A stretch of DNA of 64,000 nucleotides from Bradyrhizobium sp. LTSP885 (GCF_000938305.1 NZ_JYMT01000008.1:1-64000), one strand, 5' to 3'; shown: positions 1 through 9,385, counted from the first letter of the stretch. Program-made: numbers and translations. Notes: generated by a model from the sequence alone, not told the origin.

Positions 1-1943
1 GCCGGCGCCGCGCGGACCGCTGATGTCCGAGGCGTCGCGGTCGCGGGCTTCACGGTGCTGGTCGGCGCTGTCACCGCATGGGTCAGCGGCGGCTTGCCCG
101 TGCTCGCCGGCGCGGTCGTCGTCGTCGCCGGGGCAGGCTTCCCGCCCACCTGCGCCGGGACGTTAGCCGGCGCCAGGGCCGTGGCGGGCTTGGCGGGCGT
201 CAACGTGTTCGGCCTGACGCCAGGTTGCGCCGGGGCGGCGGGCGCGGTCGCTGTCGCCGGCAGCGGCGGTCCATTCCTGGCACCCGGCAAGGTGTGAACG
301 CCCGGCGCACCAGGGCCAGCGGGAGCGATGGTGCTCGGCACTGCGCCCGGCTGCACCGGTGCGGTCCTCGCGCCAAGCCCCGGCTGACCACCTTGCGGAC
401 CGCCCGGCTGCACCAGATTGGCGCGCTGCACCGCGGCAGCCGGCAACGATGGTCCCCTCGATATCGGGCCACCGGGGACCGTCGGCCTCACGCCGGCCGC
501 AGCGAGTTGCGCCGGCGTCGGATTGGGATTGTTGATCACGGTGTTGATCACGGTCGTGTTGTGGATGTTGTTGAACACGATGTTATTCGGCGGCGGCACG
601 ATATAGGCCGGCGCGGCGACATAGGCCGGCATCGCCACGAAGAATGGGCTCGGCAGCACGAACAGGCCGATCGGCACCGGCGGCGGCGCAAGCACCACGA
701 AATCCGGCGGCGGCGGCGGCAGGAAGAACAGCGGCGGCGGGGGCGGCGGTGCGAAGGCAAACTCCGGGTCGCCGTAATAGAGCACCGGACGGTCGACATA
801 GACGACTTCATCGGGCGGCGGCGGCGGTACATCGTAGTCGATCGGCGCGAACTGCGCCGGCGGCTCCATCGCAGCCGAGAGATAGGCCAGCCGGCGCCGC
901 GCGTCGTACGCATGCGGCCCGCGCGGATAGCGGTTGAGATAGGACCAATAGGCCGGCGGCGTATCGGCGCTGTAGGTGCGACGCCAGGTGATCGCCTCGC
1001 GCCGCGCCGCGACGATCGCGCGGACGCGCCTGGCGAGCAGATCGTTCGGATAGGCCTGCAGGTAATCCTGGTAGCCCTGCAGCGTGTCGCGCTCCAGCGC
1101 CGCCGCATAGGCATCCTGCGCCGAGAAATCGCGGATCGGCTTGGTGCGCATTCCGGCGTCGGTCTGGGCCGGCGGCGCATCCGGCTTGCGCTCGAAGAAC
1201 ACGAAGGGCGCGTCGATCTTCTGCGCGTCCCACGGAATCTGCGCGCCCTTGGTCATGTCGTTGACGCGCAGCCGAACCCGGTCGAACACATCAGGCAGGC
1301 TAAGGCCACCGGTGCGGATCATTTCCGCCAGCGCCTGGGCGTAGGGGCCATAGGGTGGCGCGCCATCGGGAGCAACGGTGCCGGGCGCCGAGTTGAAGGC
1401 GATCAGCATCTTCGGATCAGGATCAACCAGCGCAAGCCCGCCGGCCAGCGGCTGGCCGTCCTTGGCGAACGGGTTGCTGCGCGCCGCATCGAGCACGATC
1501 ACGCTGGCCTTGATCCCCAGCGCCGAGAGCTGGTGGGTGTAGTCGGTCATCCTGATCGCTTCGACCGGCACGTCGGTGTCGCGCGCGATCTTGGCGTCGA
1601 CGGGCACGAAGTAGTTTTCGCCGGTAAGCTGGACGCCGTAGCCCGCCAGATAGACGAAGGCGACGGAGTTCGGTCCGGCGTCCTGCACCTTCTGGACGAA
1701 ATCGCGGAAGGATTTGCGCAGCGTCTCGCCATCGAGGTCACGCGCGCCGATCACGTCGAAGCCCGCCGCTTGCAAAGTCTGCGCGATCAGTCCGGCATCG
1801 TTGGCGGCGGTCTGCAGCGCTCCCGCCTGATAGGCACCATTGCCGACGACGAGCGCGAGCCGCTTCTCCTGGTCCTGCGCATGCGCCGGAAGCGACGCCA
1901 GCGACACAAGACCGACGATCAATGCCCACAGAATTCGCGCCAT
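1..1943 (-). CDS. Caspase-fold (peptidase C14-like) protein, probably catalytically dead; 3' end beyond window
   Basis: The frame opens with ATG at 1943 and stays open to the window edge (about 647 residues seen, C-terminus missing). Residues 1-22 look like a Sec signal peptide ending in AHA, so export is likely. Residues about 27-250 match the bacterial caspase-like fold: LALVVGNGAY near residue 29, then the two strands that normally end in the catalytic His and Cys. Here the His motif reads YLAGYG (Tyr102 instead of His) and the Cys motif reads VLDAARSNPF (Ala154 instead of Cys). The rest is a helical stretch followed by long Pro-rich runs and a Pro/Ala/Thr tail of low complexity. It is divergent from the gene at 2139. 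The fold is recognised with good confidence. Loss of peptidase activity is inferred from the two substitutions, and its role is unknown. Confidence 0.8.
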   Translation of the reverse strand, partial: MARILWALIVGLVSLASLPAHAQDQEKRLALVVGNGAYQAGALQTAANDAGLIAQTLQAAGFDVIGARDLDGETLRKSFRDFVQKVQDAGPNSVAFVYLAGYGVQLTGENYFVPVDAKIARDTDVPVEAIRMTDYTHQLSALGIKASVIVLDAARSNPFAKDGQPLAGGLALVDPDPKMLIAFNSAPGTVAPDGAPPYGPYAQALAEMIRTGGLSLPDVFDRVRLRVNDMTKGAQIPWDAQKIDAPFVFFERKPDAPPAQTDAGMRTKPIRDFSAQDAYAAALERDTLQGYQDYLQAYPNDLLARRVRAIVAARREAITWRRTYSADTPPAYWSYLNRYPRGPHAYDARRRLAYLSAAMEPPAQFAPIDYDVPPPPPDEVVYVDRPVLYYGDPEFAFAPPPPPPLFFLPPPPPDFVVLAPPPVPIGLFVLPSPFFVAMPAYVAAPAYIVPPPNNIVFNNIHNTTVINTVINNPNPTPAQLAAAGVRPTVPGGPISRGPSLPAAAVQRANLVQPGGPQGGQPGLGARTAPVQPGAVPSTIAPAGPGAPGVHTLPGARNGPPLPATATAPAAPAQPGVRPNTLTPAKPATALAPANVPAQVGGKPAPATTTTAPASTGKPPLTHAVTAPTSTVKPATATPRTSAVRAAP

Positions 1944-2138
1944 CGTGGCGTCCCCTTTTTTCATTTCAGCAATGCTACGGGCGAATGGAAATACAGTGTC
2001 CGTGAACCCGCGCTGAACAGAATTGCAGCAATTGTGGCAATCCTTGGTCTGAGCCGGTTTCAGCCGCAGGAACCGGCTTCCGTTGCATCGGACCTTCGGC
2101 GATATTCAGCAATCAAAACAGGCACACAGGAGCAAACG

Positions 2139-2810
2139 ATGCCGATCGCCGGACAGGGCATGCTGCTGACATCGATGGATGTCGACAGCTTACACGAGGC
2201 TGAATTCAATCGCTGGTACGACCGCGAGCATCTCGAAGAACGGGTAGCGATCGATGGATTCCTCGAAGCGCGCCGCTACGTCGCCCATGACGGCAAGCCG
2301 AAATATCTGAGCCTGTATTCGACCGCGACCTTCGACGTGCTCGACAGCCCGGCCTACCGCACGGCGCTTGCCAACCAGACCGAATGGTCAAAGGCCAACA
2401 TCGCAAACTTCAAAAACATGATCCGCGGAGTTGCGCGCATCACCATCAGCCGCGGCACTGGCAGAGGCGCGGCGCTCGGCATCATCCGCCTGCGTCCGCC
2501 CGCCGCCGGCGCGGACAGACTTCGCGATGCCTTGCGGGAGCAGCTCGATCCGTCGGCGCTCGACGGCATCATCTCGATGCACCTGCTGGAGAACGATCCG
2601 GTACTGTCGAAGCCGCTCACATCAGACGCTGCGACGGACGATCCCGGCGCGGGCGACTGGTTCGTGCTGATCGATGCCACCGATGTGAGTGCCGTCCCGG
2701 CCGCCGCGGCGCGTATCATGGATAACGCCGCGTTCAAGCCGCTGGTCGTCACGCGTGGGGTCTATCGGCTGCTGTGGGACATCGCGAAGAGCGACCTTCC
2801 ACGCGGCTAG
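2139..2810 (+). CDS. DUF4286-like hypothetical protein
   Basis: 223 residues. ATG at 2139 is chosen because AGGAG lies about 7 bases upstream; the same frame runs open far upstream, but that part is antisense to the caspase-like gene. The N-terminus (GMLLTSMDVDSLHEAEFNRW followed by YDREHLEERV) resembles small dimeric ferredoxin-like-fold proteins grouped as DUF4286/EthD-like in soil bacteria. There appear to be two repeats of about 100 residues, each with an aromatic-rich strand. No enzymatic motif is visible. The stop codon TAG is shared with the first bases of a palindromic repeat. Function unknown. Confidence 0.75.
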   Translation: MPIAGQGMLLTSMDVDSLHEAEFNRWYDREHLEERVAIDGFLEARRYVAHDGKPKYLSLYSTATFDVLDSPAYRTALANQTEWSKANIANFKNMIRGVARITISRGTGRGAALGIIRLRPPAAGADRLRDALREQLDPSALDGIISMHLLENDPVLSKPLTSDAATDDPGAGDWFVLIDATDVSAVPAAAARIMDNAAFKPLVVTRGVYRLLWDIAKSDLPRG

Positions 2811-2910
2811 AGCCTTTTCCGTTCCGATCGAATCGGAACGGGGCTCCAGATTTTTTTTGACGCGTTTTCTTCACGCGAACCGGCATCCACTTCGCTCGAA
2901 AACGCTCTAG
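2809..2910 (+). repeat. Interspersed palindromic repeat A, copy 1 (full length)
   Basis: About 102 bp, starting in the stop codon of the preceding gene. It contains a hairpin with arms CCGTTCCGAT and ATCGGAACGG, then a conserved right half ending TTCGCTCGAAAACGCTCT. Near-identical copies lie at 53890-53991 (same orientation) and 21342-21410 (inverted, right half only). The remaining 240 bp up to the gene at 3153 show no ORF or clear promoter. Confidence 0.85.
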
Positions 2911-3152
2911 GCACACCGAATGCGGCGGCGCACCATATTGCACTGCCGCATAGCGCCATCGAGACGAGCGCCCCACGCACGTCAGCCACGCGAAAGCTGC
3001 TGATCGCGCAAATTTGCCTTTGCCTTCTCTGGAACGGGTCTAATAAGATAACCCTATGATCCAATTCAAAAACCAGAACAACGTCGCGTGAGCGTTCGTC
3101 GTCAACAATAAGGCCGCGCTCTCTGGCATTTTCGCGCGGGTCGAAGGTAGGA

Positions 3153-4952
3153 ATGAAACCGACTGATATCTCGGCGCCGGATTACTTTCATAAAGTAGTC
3201 GATTGCCAATGGGCCTGTCCCGCACACACTCCTGTTCCCGAGTACATCCGGTTGATTGCTGACGGGCGTTACAGCGACGCCTACATGATCAATTGGAAGT
3301 CGAACGTGTTTCCCGGAATCCTGGGACGCACCTGCGACCGTCCGTGCGAGCCCGCGTGCCGCCGCGGACGCGTCGAGGAAACACCGGTCGCGATCTGCCG
3401 CCTGAAGCGCGTCGCCGCCGACTTCAAGGACGACATCAAGCATCGCCTGCCGAAGGCGGGCGCAAAGAACGGCAAGCGCATTGCGCTGGTTGGCGGCGGC
3501 CCCGCTTCGCTTACGGTGGCCCGCGATCTCGTGCCGCTCGGCTATCACTGCACCGTGTTCGACGCCGATCCCAAGGCCGGCGGCATGATGCGCAGCCAGA
3601 TTCCAAAGTTCCGGCTGCCCGACAGCGTGATCGACGAGGAGACCGACTACATCCTCGACATCGGCGTTGACTTCAAGGGCGGCCATCGCGTCGACAGCCT
3701 GAAGCAGCTGTTGACCGAGAACTATGACGCGATCTTCGTAGGTTCCGGCGCGCCGCGCGGCCGCGAGCTCGAGATTCCCGGCCGAAAGGAAGCCGCCGCC
3801 AACATCCATATCGGCATCGAGTGGCTGTCGTCGGTCTCGTTCGGCCATATCGAGAAGATCGGCCGCCGCGTCATCGTGCTGGGCGGCGGCAACACCGCGA
3901 TGGACTGCTGCCGCACCGCGCGCCGCCTCGGCGGCGACAGCGTCAAGGTGATCGTCCGCTCCGGCTTCGAGGAAATGAAGGCCTCGCCCTGGGAGAAGGA
4001 AGACGCCCTGCACGAGGACATCCCGATCCTCAACTACATGGTCCCGGTGGCCTTCAAACATGTCAGCGGCAAGCTGATCGGCGTCACTTTCCGGCAGGTC
4101 AAAGCCGAATACGACGCCAACGGCCGCCGCAATCTGGTGCCCTCGGGCGAACCCGATCAGACCATTCCCTGCGACGACGTGCTGGTCGCGGTCGGCCAGG
4201 AGAATGCGTTTCCCTGGATCGAAGCCGATTGCGGCGTCGAATTCGACAAATGGCACATGCCGAAAGTCGATCCCAAGACGTTCGCCTCGACCAACCCGAA
4301 GGTGTTCTTCGGCGGCGACGCGGCGTTCGGGCCGAAGAACATCATCTGGGCGGTGGCGCAAGGCCACGACGCCGCGCTCTCGATCCACAAGCTGCTGTCC
4401 GGCGAGGACATCACCGAGCGGCCGCTGCCGGAGGTGGACATCTCCTCGCAGAAGATGGGCATCCACGAGTGGAGCTACGACAACGACATCTCGGCGGACA
4501 AACGCTACAAGGTGCCGCATCGCGACAAGGTGATCGCGCTGAAGGATATTCGCACCGAGGTCGAGCTCGGCTACGACCTCAAGCTCGCGCTCGGCGAGGC
4601 GCAGCGCTGCCTGAACTGCGACGTGCAGACGGTGTTTTCCGCGCCGCTCTGCATCGAATGCGACGCCTGCGTCGACATCTGCCCGATGGACTGCATCACC
4701 TTCACCAAAAACGGCGAAGAGGATGATTTGCGGCAGCGGCTGAAGGCCCCCTCGCCGCATCACGACCAGGCGATCTATGTCGCCGACGGCCTGAAGACCG
4801 GGCGGGTGATGGCAAAGGACGAAGACGTCTGCCTGCACTGCGGACTGTGCGCCGAGCGCTGTCCGACCGGCGCCTGGGATATGCAAAAATACCTCATCGA
4901 TATGGTTCAAGCGGGATCAACATGTCAGTCCAAAGCCCGATCAGCAGCGTAA
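3153..4952 (+). CDS. GltD-like FAD/Fe-S NAD(P)H oxidoreductase, electron-transfer subunit of 2-oxoacid oxidoreductase
   Basis: 599 residues, ATG with AGGA about 4 bases upstream. The N-terminus carries the GltD-type Fe-S cysteines (C18, C22, C61, C65, C69). A Rossmann FAD motif GGGPAS is at about 114-119, and an NAD(P) motif VIVLGGGNTAMDCCRTARRL lies near the middle. The C-terminus has two ferredoxin clusters: CIECDACVDICPMDC from residue 500 and CLHCGLCAERCPTGAW from residue 560. This is the layout of GltD/NfnB-type subunits that move electrons between NAD(P)H and an Fe-S partner. It overlaps the next gene by 31 bp and is followed by KorA and KorB homologues, so its likely job is to pass electrons from the 2-oxoacid oxidoreductase to NAD(P)+. 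A three-subunit 2-oxoglutarate:NADP+ oxidoreductase of this type is known from denitrifying betaproteobacteria. It is not the glutamate synthase small subunit, because no gltB is adjacent. Confidence 0.88.
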   Translation: MKPTDISAPDYFHKVVDCQWACPAHTPVPEYIRLIADGRYSDAYMINWKSNVFPGILGRTCDRPCEPACRRGRVEETPVAICRLKRVAADFKDDIKHRLPKAGAKNGKRIALVGGGPASLTVARDLVPLGYHCTVFDADPKAGGMMRSQIPKFRLPDSVIDEETDYILDIGVDFKGGHRVDSLKQLLTENYDAIFVGSGAPRGRELEIPGRKEAAANIHIGIEWLSSVSFGHIEKIGRRVIVLGGGNTAMDCCRTARRLGGDSVKVIVRSGFEEMKASPWEKEDALHEDIPILNYMVPVAFKHVSGKLIGVTFRQVKAEYDANGRRNLVPSGEPDQTIPCDDVLVAVGQENAFPWIEADCGVEFDKWHMPKVDPKTFASTNPKVFFGGDAAFGPKNIIWAVAQGHDAALSIHKLLSGEDITERPLPEVDISSQKMGIHEWSYDNDISADKRYKVPHRDKVIALKDIRTEVELGYDLKLALGEAQRCLNCDVQTVFSAPLCIECDACVDICPMDCITFTKNGEEDDLRQRLKAPSPHHDQAIYVADGLKTGRVMAKDEDVCLHCGLCAERCPTGAWDMQKYLIDMVQAGSTCQSKARSAA

Positions 4953-6769
4953 ACGACTTCGTCGTCCGCTTCGCCAACGTTAACGGCTCGGGCTCCGCCT
5001 CTGCCAACGAACTGTTCGCGCGTTCGATCCTGCGCCACGGCGTACCGGTGAGCCCACGCAATATCTTCCCCTCCAACATCCAGGGTCTGCCGACCTGGTA
5101 CGAGGTGCGCGTCACCGAGGCAGGCCATCTCGGTGCCCGCGGCGGCGTCGACCTGATGGTGGCGATGAATCCGCAGACCTGGGACAAGGATGTCGCCTCG
5201 ATCGAGCCCGGCGGCTATCTGTTCTACGATTCGACCAAGCCGATGCCGACGTCGAAGTTTCGCGAGGACATCAGCGTCATCGGCGTGCCGCTGACCGCGA
5301 TCACCAACTCGACCTACACCGATCCGCGGCAGCGCCAGCTGTTCAAGAACATCATCTATCTCGGCGCGCTCTGCGCGCTGCTCGACCTCGACCCCAAGCT
5401 GGTCGAGCAGCTGATCGGCGAGCAGTACAAGGGCAAGGAGAAGCTCTTGTCCTCCAACGTCCACGCGCTGCATCTCGGCCGCGACTGGGCGCTGCAGAAC
5501 CTGAAATGCCCGATCGGGCTGCGGGTGAAGAAATCAGACAAGGTCGGCGACCGCATCTTCATCGAAGGCAACAGCGCAGCGGCGCTCGGTGCCGTCTATG
5601 GCGGTGCGACCGTCTGCGCCTGGTATCCGATCACGCCGTCGTCGTCGGTTGCCGAAGCTTTCACCGCTCATTGCAAGAAGTACCGCCACGATCCCGCGAC
5701 CGGAAAGGCGAAATACGCCATCGTGCAGGGCGAGGACGAGCTTGCCTCAATCGGCATCGTGATCGGCGCCTCCTGGAACGGCGCGCGGGCCTTCACCGCG
5801 ACCTCGGGTCCGGGCATCTCCCTGATGACCGAGTTCATCGGCCTGTCCTATTTCGCCGAGATCCCGGCCGTGATCATGAACATCCAGCGCGCCGGCCCCT
5901 CGACGGGCATGCCGACCCGCACCCAGCAATGTGACGTCATCTCCTGCGCCTATGCGTCCCATGGCGACACCAAGCATGTGCTGCTGTTCCCTGAGGATCC
6001 GGCGGAGGCCTTCGAGTTCGCCGCCGCCGCGTTCGATCTCGCCGAGCGGCTGCAAACCACGATCTTCGTGATGCTCGACCTCGACATCGGCATGAACCAC
6101 CGGCTGAGCCGCCCGCTGAAGTGGGACGACGCGCGGCAATATGACCGCGGCAAGGTGATGACCGCTGACATGCTCGACGAGGGCCGTGATTTCGGCCGCT
6201 ATCTCGACGTCGACGGCGACGGCATCCCCTATCGCACCTATCCCGGCACGCATCCGACCAAGGGCTCCTACTTCACCCGCGGCACATCGCGCGACCGCTA
6301 TGCGCGTTACTCGGAGGAAGGCGCCGTCTACGCCGACAACATGCAGCGCCTGGTACGCAAGTTCGAGACCGCGCAGGACATGGTGCCGCGGCCGCTGCAG
6401 GCCAATGCGGCCAAGCCGACCAAATACGGCGTGATCTATTTCGGCTCGACCTCGCCTGCGATGGACGAGGCGATCGGCCTGCTGGAGTCGCGCGGCCATC
6501 ACCTCGATCGCCTGCGCATCCGCGCCTTCCCGTTCCACTCCAGCGTCGCGAGCTTCATCGCCGACCATGATTTTGTTTACGTGGTCGAGCAGAACCGCGA
6601 CGCCCAGCTCCGTCAGCTGATCGTCAACGAGAACGGCATTGACCCGGTGCGTCTGGTGCCGATCCTGCACTATGATGGCACCCCGATCACCGCCCGCTTC
6701 ATCGCCAGTTCAATCGGCGACCACCAGGACCACCTCAAGGTCACCCCTCTCCGCAAGGCCGTGTCATGA
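4922..6769 (+). CDS. korA: 2-oxoacid:acceptor oxidoreductase, fused gamma-alpha subunit (KorA-like)
   Basis: 615 residues from ATG 4922, inside the 3' end of the upstream gene. The frame is open for 25 more codons upstream, but that stretch lies in the cysteine-rich tail of the upstream gene. The N-terminal ~200 residues are the gamma domain (VNGSGSASANELFARSILRH, then GHLGARGGVDLMVAMNP). The alpha domain follows with GNSAAALGAVYGG and the pyrimidine-binding YPITPSSS at 235-242. The fused gamma-alpha layout is that of aerobic KorA rather than separate clostridial subunits. With KorB it would decarboxylate a 2-oxoacid (2-oxoglutarate is the best guess) to acyl-CoA. The stop overlaps the KorB start as ATGA. 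Substrate identity cannot be read from sequence. Confidence 0.88.
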   Translation: MSVQSPISSVNDFVVRFANVNGSGSASANELFARSILRHGVPVSPRNIFPSNIQGLPTWYEVRVTEAGHLGARGGVDLMVAMNPQTWDKDVASIEPGGYLFYDSTKPMPTSKFREDISVIGVPLTAITNSTYTDPRQRQLFKNIIYLGALCALLDLDPKLVEQLIGEQYKGKEKLLSSNVHALHLGRDWALQNLKCPIGLRVKKSDKVGDRIFIEGNSAAALGAVYGGATVCAWYPITPSSSVAEAFTAHCKKYRHDPATGKAKYAIVQGEDELASIGIVIGASWNGARAFTATSGPGISLMTEFIGLSYFAEIPAVIMNIQRAGPSTGMPTRTQQCDVISCAYASHGDTKHVLLFPEDPAEAFEFAAAAFDLAERLQTTIFVMLDLDIGMNHRLSRPLKWDDARQYDRGKVMTADMLDEGRDFGRYLDVDGDGIPYRTYPGTHPTKGSYFTRGTSRDRYARYSEEGAVYADNMQRLVRKFETAQDMVPRPLQANAAKPTKYGVIYFGSTSPAMDEAIGLLESRGHHLDRLRIRAFPFHSSVASFIADHDFVYVVEQNRDAQLRQLIVNENGIDPVRLVPILHYDGTPITARFIASSIGDHQDHLKVTPLRKAVS

Positions 6770-7821
6770 CCTACATTGCAAAGCCGAAATTTCATCATCC
6801 CGGCCTGAAGAAGAACGAGCTCGGCTACACGCACCGCGACTATGAGGGCAAGATCTCGACGCTGTGCGCCGGCTGCGGCCACGACTCGATCACGGCGTCG
6901 ATCATCGAGGCCTGCTATGAGCTGTCGATAGCGCCGCACCGGGTGGCGAAGATTTCCGGCATCGGGTGCTCGTCGAAGACGCCGGACTACTTCCTCGGCA
7001 ATTCGCACGGCTTCAATTCGGTGCACGGCCGCATGCCGTCGGTCCTGACCGGCGCCAACCTCGCGAATCGCGACCTGATCTATCTCGGCGTTTCCGGCGA
7101 CGGCGATTCCGCTTCGATCGGCTTCGGCCAGTTCGCGCATTCGATCCGTCGCGGCGTCAACATGACCTACATCGTCGAGAACAACGGCGTGTACGGCCTG
7201 ACCAAGGGGCAATTCTCGGCGACCGCCGATCGCGGCTCGAAGTCCAAGAAGGGCGTCACCAACACCGACAATGCGATCGACCTGGTCGCGATCGCGCTGC
7301 AGCTCGGCGCCACCTTCGTGGCGCGCAGCTTCTCCGGGGACAAGACCCAGCTGGTGCCGCTGATCGCAGCCGCGATCCGCCACAAGGGCGCGTCCTTTAT
7401 TGACGTGATCAGCCCCTGCATCGCCTTCAACAACCACGCCGGCTCGACCAAGAGTTTTGACTATGTCCGCGAGCACAATGACGCGGTGAACCGCCTCGAC
7501 GTGCTGGTCGGCCGCGATCCGATCAGCGTCGACTACGCGCCGGGCACCGTGCAGGTGGTCGAGCAGCATGACGGCACCAAGCTCGCGCTGCGCAAACTCG
7601 ACGCCGACTACGATCCGCATGACCGGCTCGGTGCCCAGACCTTCCTGCAGAAGCATGCGGCCAAGGGCCAGATCGTCACCGGACTGCTCTATGTCGATCC
7701 GGATGCCGACGACCTGCACACCCATCTCGACACCGTCGAGACGCCGCTCAACACGCTGGACGAAAAGGCGCTCTGCCCCGGCTCAGCCGCGCTGGACAAG
7801 CTCAACGCCAGCCTGCGCTGA
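6766..7821 (+). CDS. korB: 2-oxoacid:acceptor oxidoreductase, beta subunit (KorB-like, TPP-binding)
   Basis: 351 residues, ATG overlapping the upstream TGA. Cluster ligands CAGC (C34, C37) and C68 in GIGCSS match the family. The thiamine diphosphate motif runs from GDGDSASIG (111-119) to ENNGVYG about 25 residues on. CIAFNNHAGSTKSF is the typical late motif of KorB-type beta subunits. Together with the two upstream genes it completes a CoA-dependent 2-oxoacid oxidoreductase. It ends 19 bp before the convergent spoVR gene. Confidence 0.9.
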   Translation: MTYIAKPKFHHPGLKKNELGYTHRDYEGKISTLCAGCGHDSITASIIEACYELSIAPHRVAKISGIGCSSKTPDYFLGNSHGFNSVHGRMPSVLTGANLANRDLIYLGVSGDGDSASIGFGQFAHSIRRGVNMTYIVENNGVYGLTKGQFSATADRGSKSKKGVTNTDNAIDLVAIALQLGATFVARSFSGDKTQLVPLIAAAIRHKGASFIDVISPCIAFNNHAGSTKSFDYVREHNDAVNRLDVLVGRDPISVDYAPGTVQVVEQHDGTKLALRKLDADYDPHDRLGAQTFLQKHAAKGQIVTGLLYVDPDADDLHTHLDTVETPLNTLDEKALCPGSAALDKLNASLR

Positions 7822-7840
7822 ATTTAACTCGCTGTGATCA

Positions 7841-9385
7841 CTAAGCCGCCACCGCCGCGGCGCGGGGGCTGATGACATATTCCTTCAGCACCTTGTCTGA
7901 CCCGTCGACCTCGGTCAGTGCAACGTCGTAGCTCCAGAGATCGGCGACGTGCTGCAGCACGCGCCGCGCGTCGGTCTCGTTGAGCTGCGCACCCTTCACC
8001 GTCGTGTGGCGCAGCATCAGCCGGCGATCGCCGGCAAGATCGACATCGACGACCTCGATATTGGCGTCGACGAAGCCGACGTCGTATTGCCGCGACAGCT
8101 CGCGCCGGACACGGCGGTAGCCGCGCTCGTCGTGGATGGCATCGACCTTGATCCCGGCGCTTTCCGCGGGATCATCGTGCAGGTGGAACATGCGGAAGCG
8201 GCGGATCAGCGCCGGGCTGAGGAACTGGCTGATGAAGCTTTCGTCACGATAATTGCTCCAGATATCGCGCAGCACGCCCTCCACGTCACCCTTGCCGGCG
8301 ATGTCGGGGAACCAGTAGCGATCTTCCTCCTCCGGCTTGCTCACGATGCGCTCGATGTCCTGCATCATCGCAAAGCCGAGCGCGTAAGGGTTGAAGCCGG
8401 AGTAGCGGCGATCGTCGAATTCGGGCTGGAACACCACATTGGTGTGCGACTGCAGGAATTCGAGGAAATTGCCGTCGGAAAGCCGGCCCTGCTCGTGCAG
8501 CCGATTCATGATGCGGTAATGGACGTAGGTCGCGGTGCCCTCGTTCATCACCTTGGTCTGGCTCTGCGGATAGAAGTACTGCGCGATGTGGCGCACGATG
8601 CGGATGATCTCACGCTGCCAGGGCGCCAGCCGCGGCGCGGTCTTCTCCAGGAAATAGAGGATGTTCTCCTGCGGCAGGCCGAGCAGCGCGCGGCGGCGCT
8701 CGGCGGTGAGCGTGGCCTTGGTCTTCGCCTTGGCGTTCGGCACCGTCCGCCACAAATCGTTGAACATGCTCTCTTCGTGCCGATGGCGCTCGCCGGCACG
8801 CTTCTCCTCGGCACGGAGGTCGAGGACCTTCTTTCCCGGATAGCGGTCGATGCCATGCGACATCAGCGAATGTGCCGCATCGACCGTCCGCTCCACCGCC
8901 TCCCGCCCATGACGGTCCTCGCACGCCGCGATGTAGCCCTTGGCGAATTCGAGATAGTCGAGGATGCCGTCGGCATCGGTCCACTGCTTGAACAGATAGT
9001 TGTTCTTGAAGAAATGATTATGCCCGAACGCTGCGTGCGCGATCACCAGCGTCTGCATCGTCGCGGTGTTCTCCTCCATCAGGTAGGAAATACACGGCGA
9101 TGAGTTGATCACGATCTCATAGGCGAGACCCATCAGGCCCTTGCGATAGGACGCCTCCTGGAAGGCGAACTGCTTGCCGAACGACCAGTGCTTGTAGAAC
9201 AGCGGCATGCCGACCGACGAATAGGCGTCCAGCATCTGCTCGGCGGTGATCACTTCGATCTGGTTCGGATAGACATCGAGCCCGAGCTCTTTGCGCGCGA
9301 TCTCCTCGCAGGCGTCGTGCACCCGCTGCAGGATCTGGAAATCCCAATCCGCGCCCTCGAACAGCAGCCCGCCGGAAGCCCCCAT
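7841..9385 (-). CDS. SpoVR family protein
   Basis: 514 residues. The start is ATG at 9385, overlapping the TGA of the upstream DUF444 gene (TGATG). A longer in-frame reading would run antisense-like into that gene and has no support. Family-typical stretches are seen: YPNQIEVITAEQMLDAYSSV, HWSFGKQFAFQEASYRKG, ENTATMQTLVIAHAAFGHNH and FNPYALGFAMMQDIERI. SpoVR was named for Bacillus cortex formation, but this lineage does not sporulate. In proteobacteria it accompanies PrkA and DUF444, as here, and is linked to stationary-phase or starvation responses. Biochemical function unknown. Confidence 0.93.
   Translation of the reverse strand: MGASGGLLFEGADWDFQILQRVHDACEEIARKELGLDVYPNQIEVITAEQMLDAYSSVGMPLFYKHWSFGKQFAFQEASYRKGLMGLAYEIVINSSPCISYLMEENTATMQTLVIAHAAFGHNHFFKNNYLFKQWTDADGILDYLEFAKGYIAACEDRHGREAVERTVDAAHSLMSHGIDRYPGKKVLDLRAEEKRAGERHRHEESMFNDLWRTVPNAKAKTKATLTAERRRALLGLPQENILYFLEKTAPRLAPWQREIIRIVRHIAQYFYPQSQTKVMNEGTATYVHYRIMNRLHEQGRLSDGNFLEFLQSHTNVVFQPEFDDRRYSGFNPYALGFAMMQDIERIVSKPEEEDRYWFPDIAGKGDVEGVLRDIWSNYRDESFISQFLSPALIRRFRMFHLHDDPAESAGIKVDAIHDERGYRRVRRELSRQYDVGFVDANIEVVDVDLAGDRRLMLRHTTVKGAQLNETDARRVLQHVADLWSYDVALTEVDGSDKVLKEYVISPRAAAVAA

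Noticed and set aside
78..2138. Long plus-strand open frame running in frame into the DUF4286-like gene
   Set aside because: It is Arg/His-rich antisense of the caspase-like gene, a by-product of high GC3; the ribosome binding site and family similarity begin at 2139.
3031..3055. GGAAC upstream of the Kor operon as an EcfG promoter
   Set aside because: The sequence 16-17 bases downstream is CCCT/CCTA, not cGTT.
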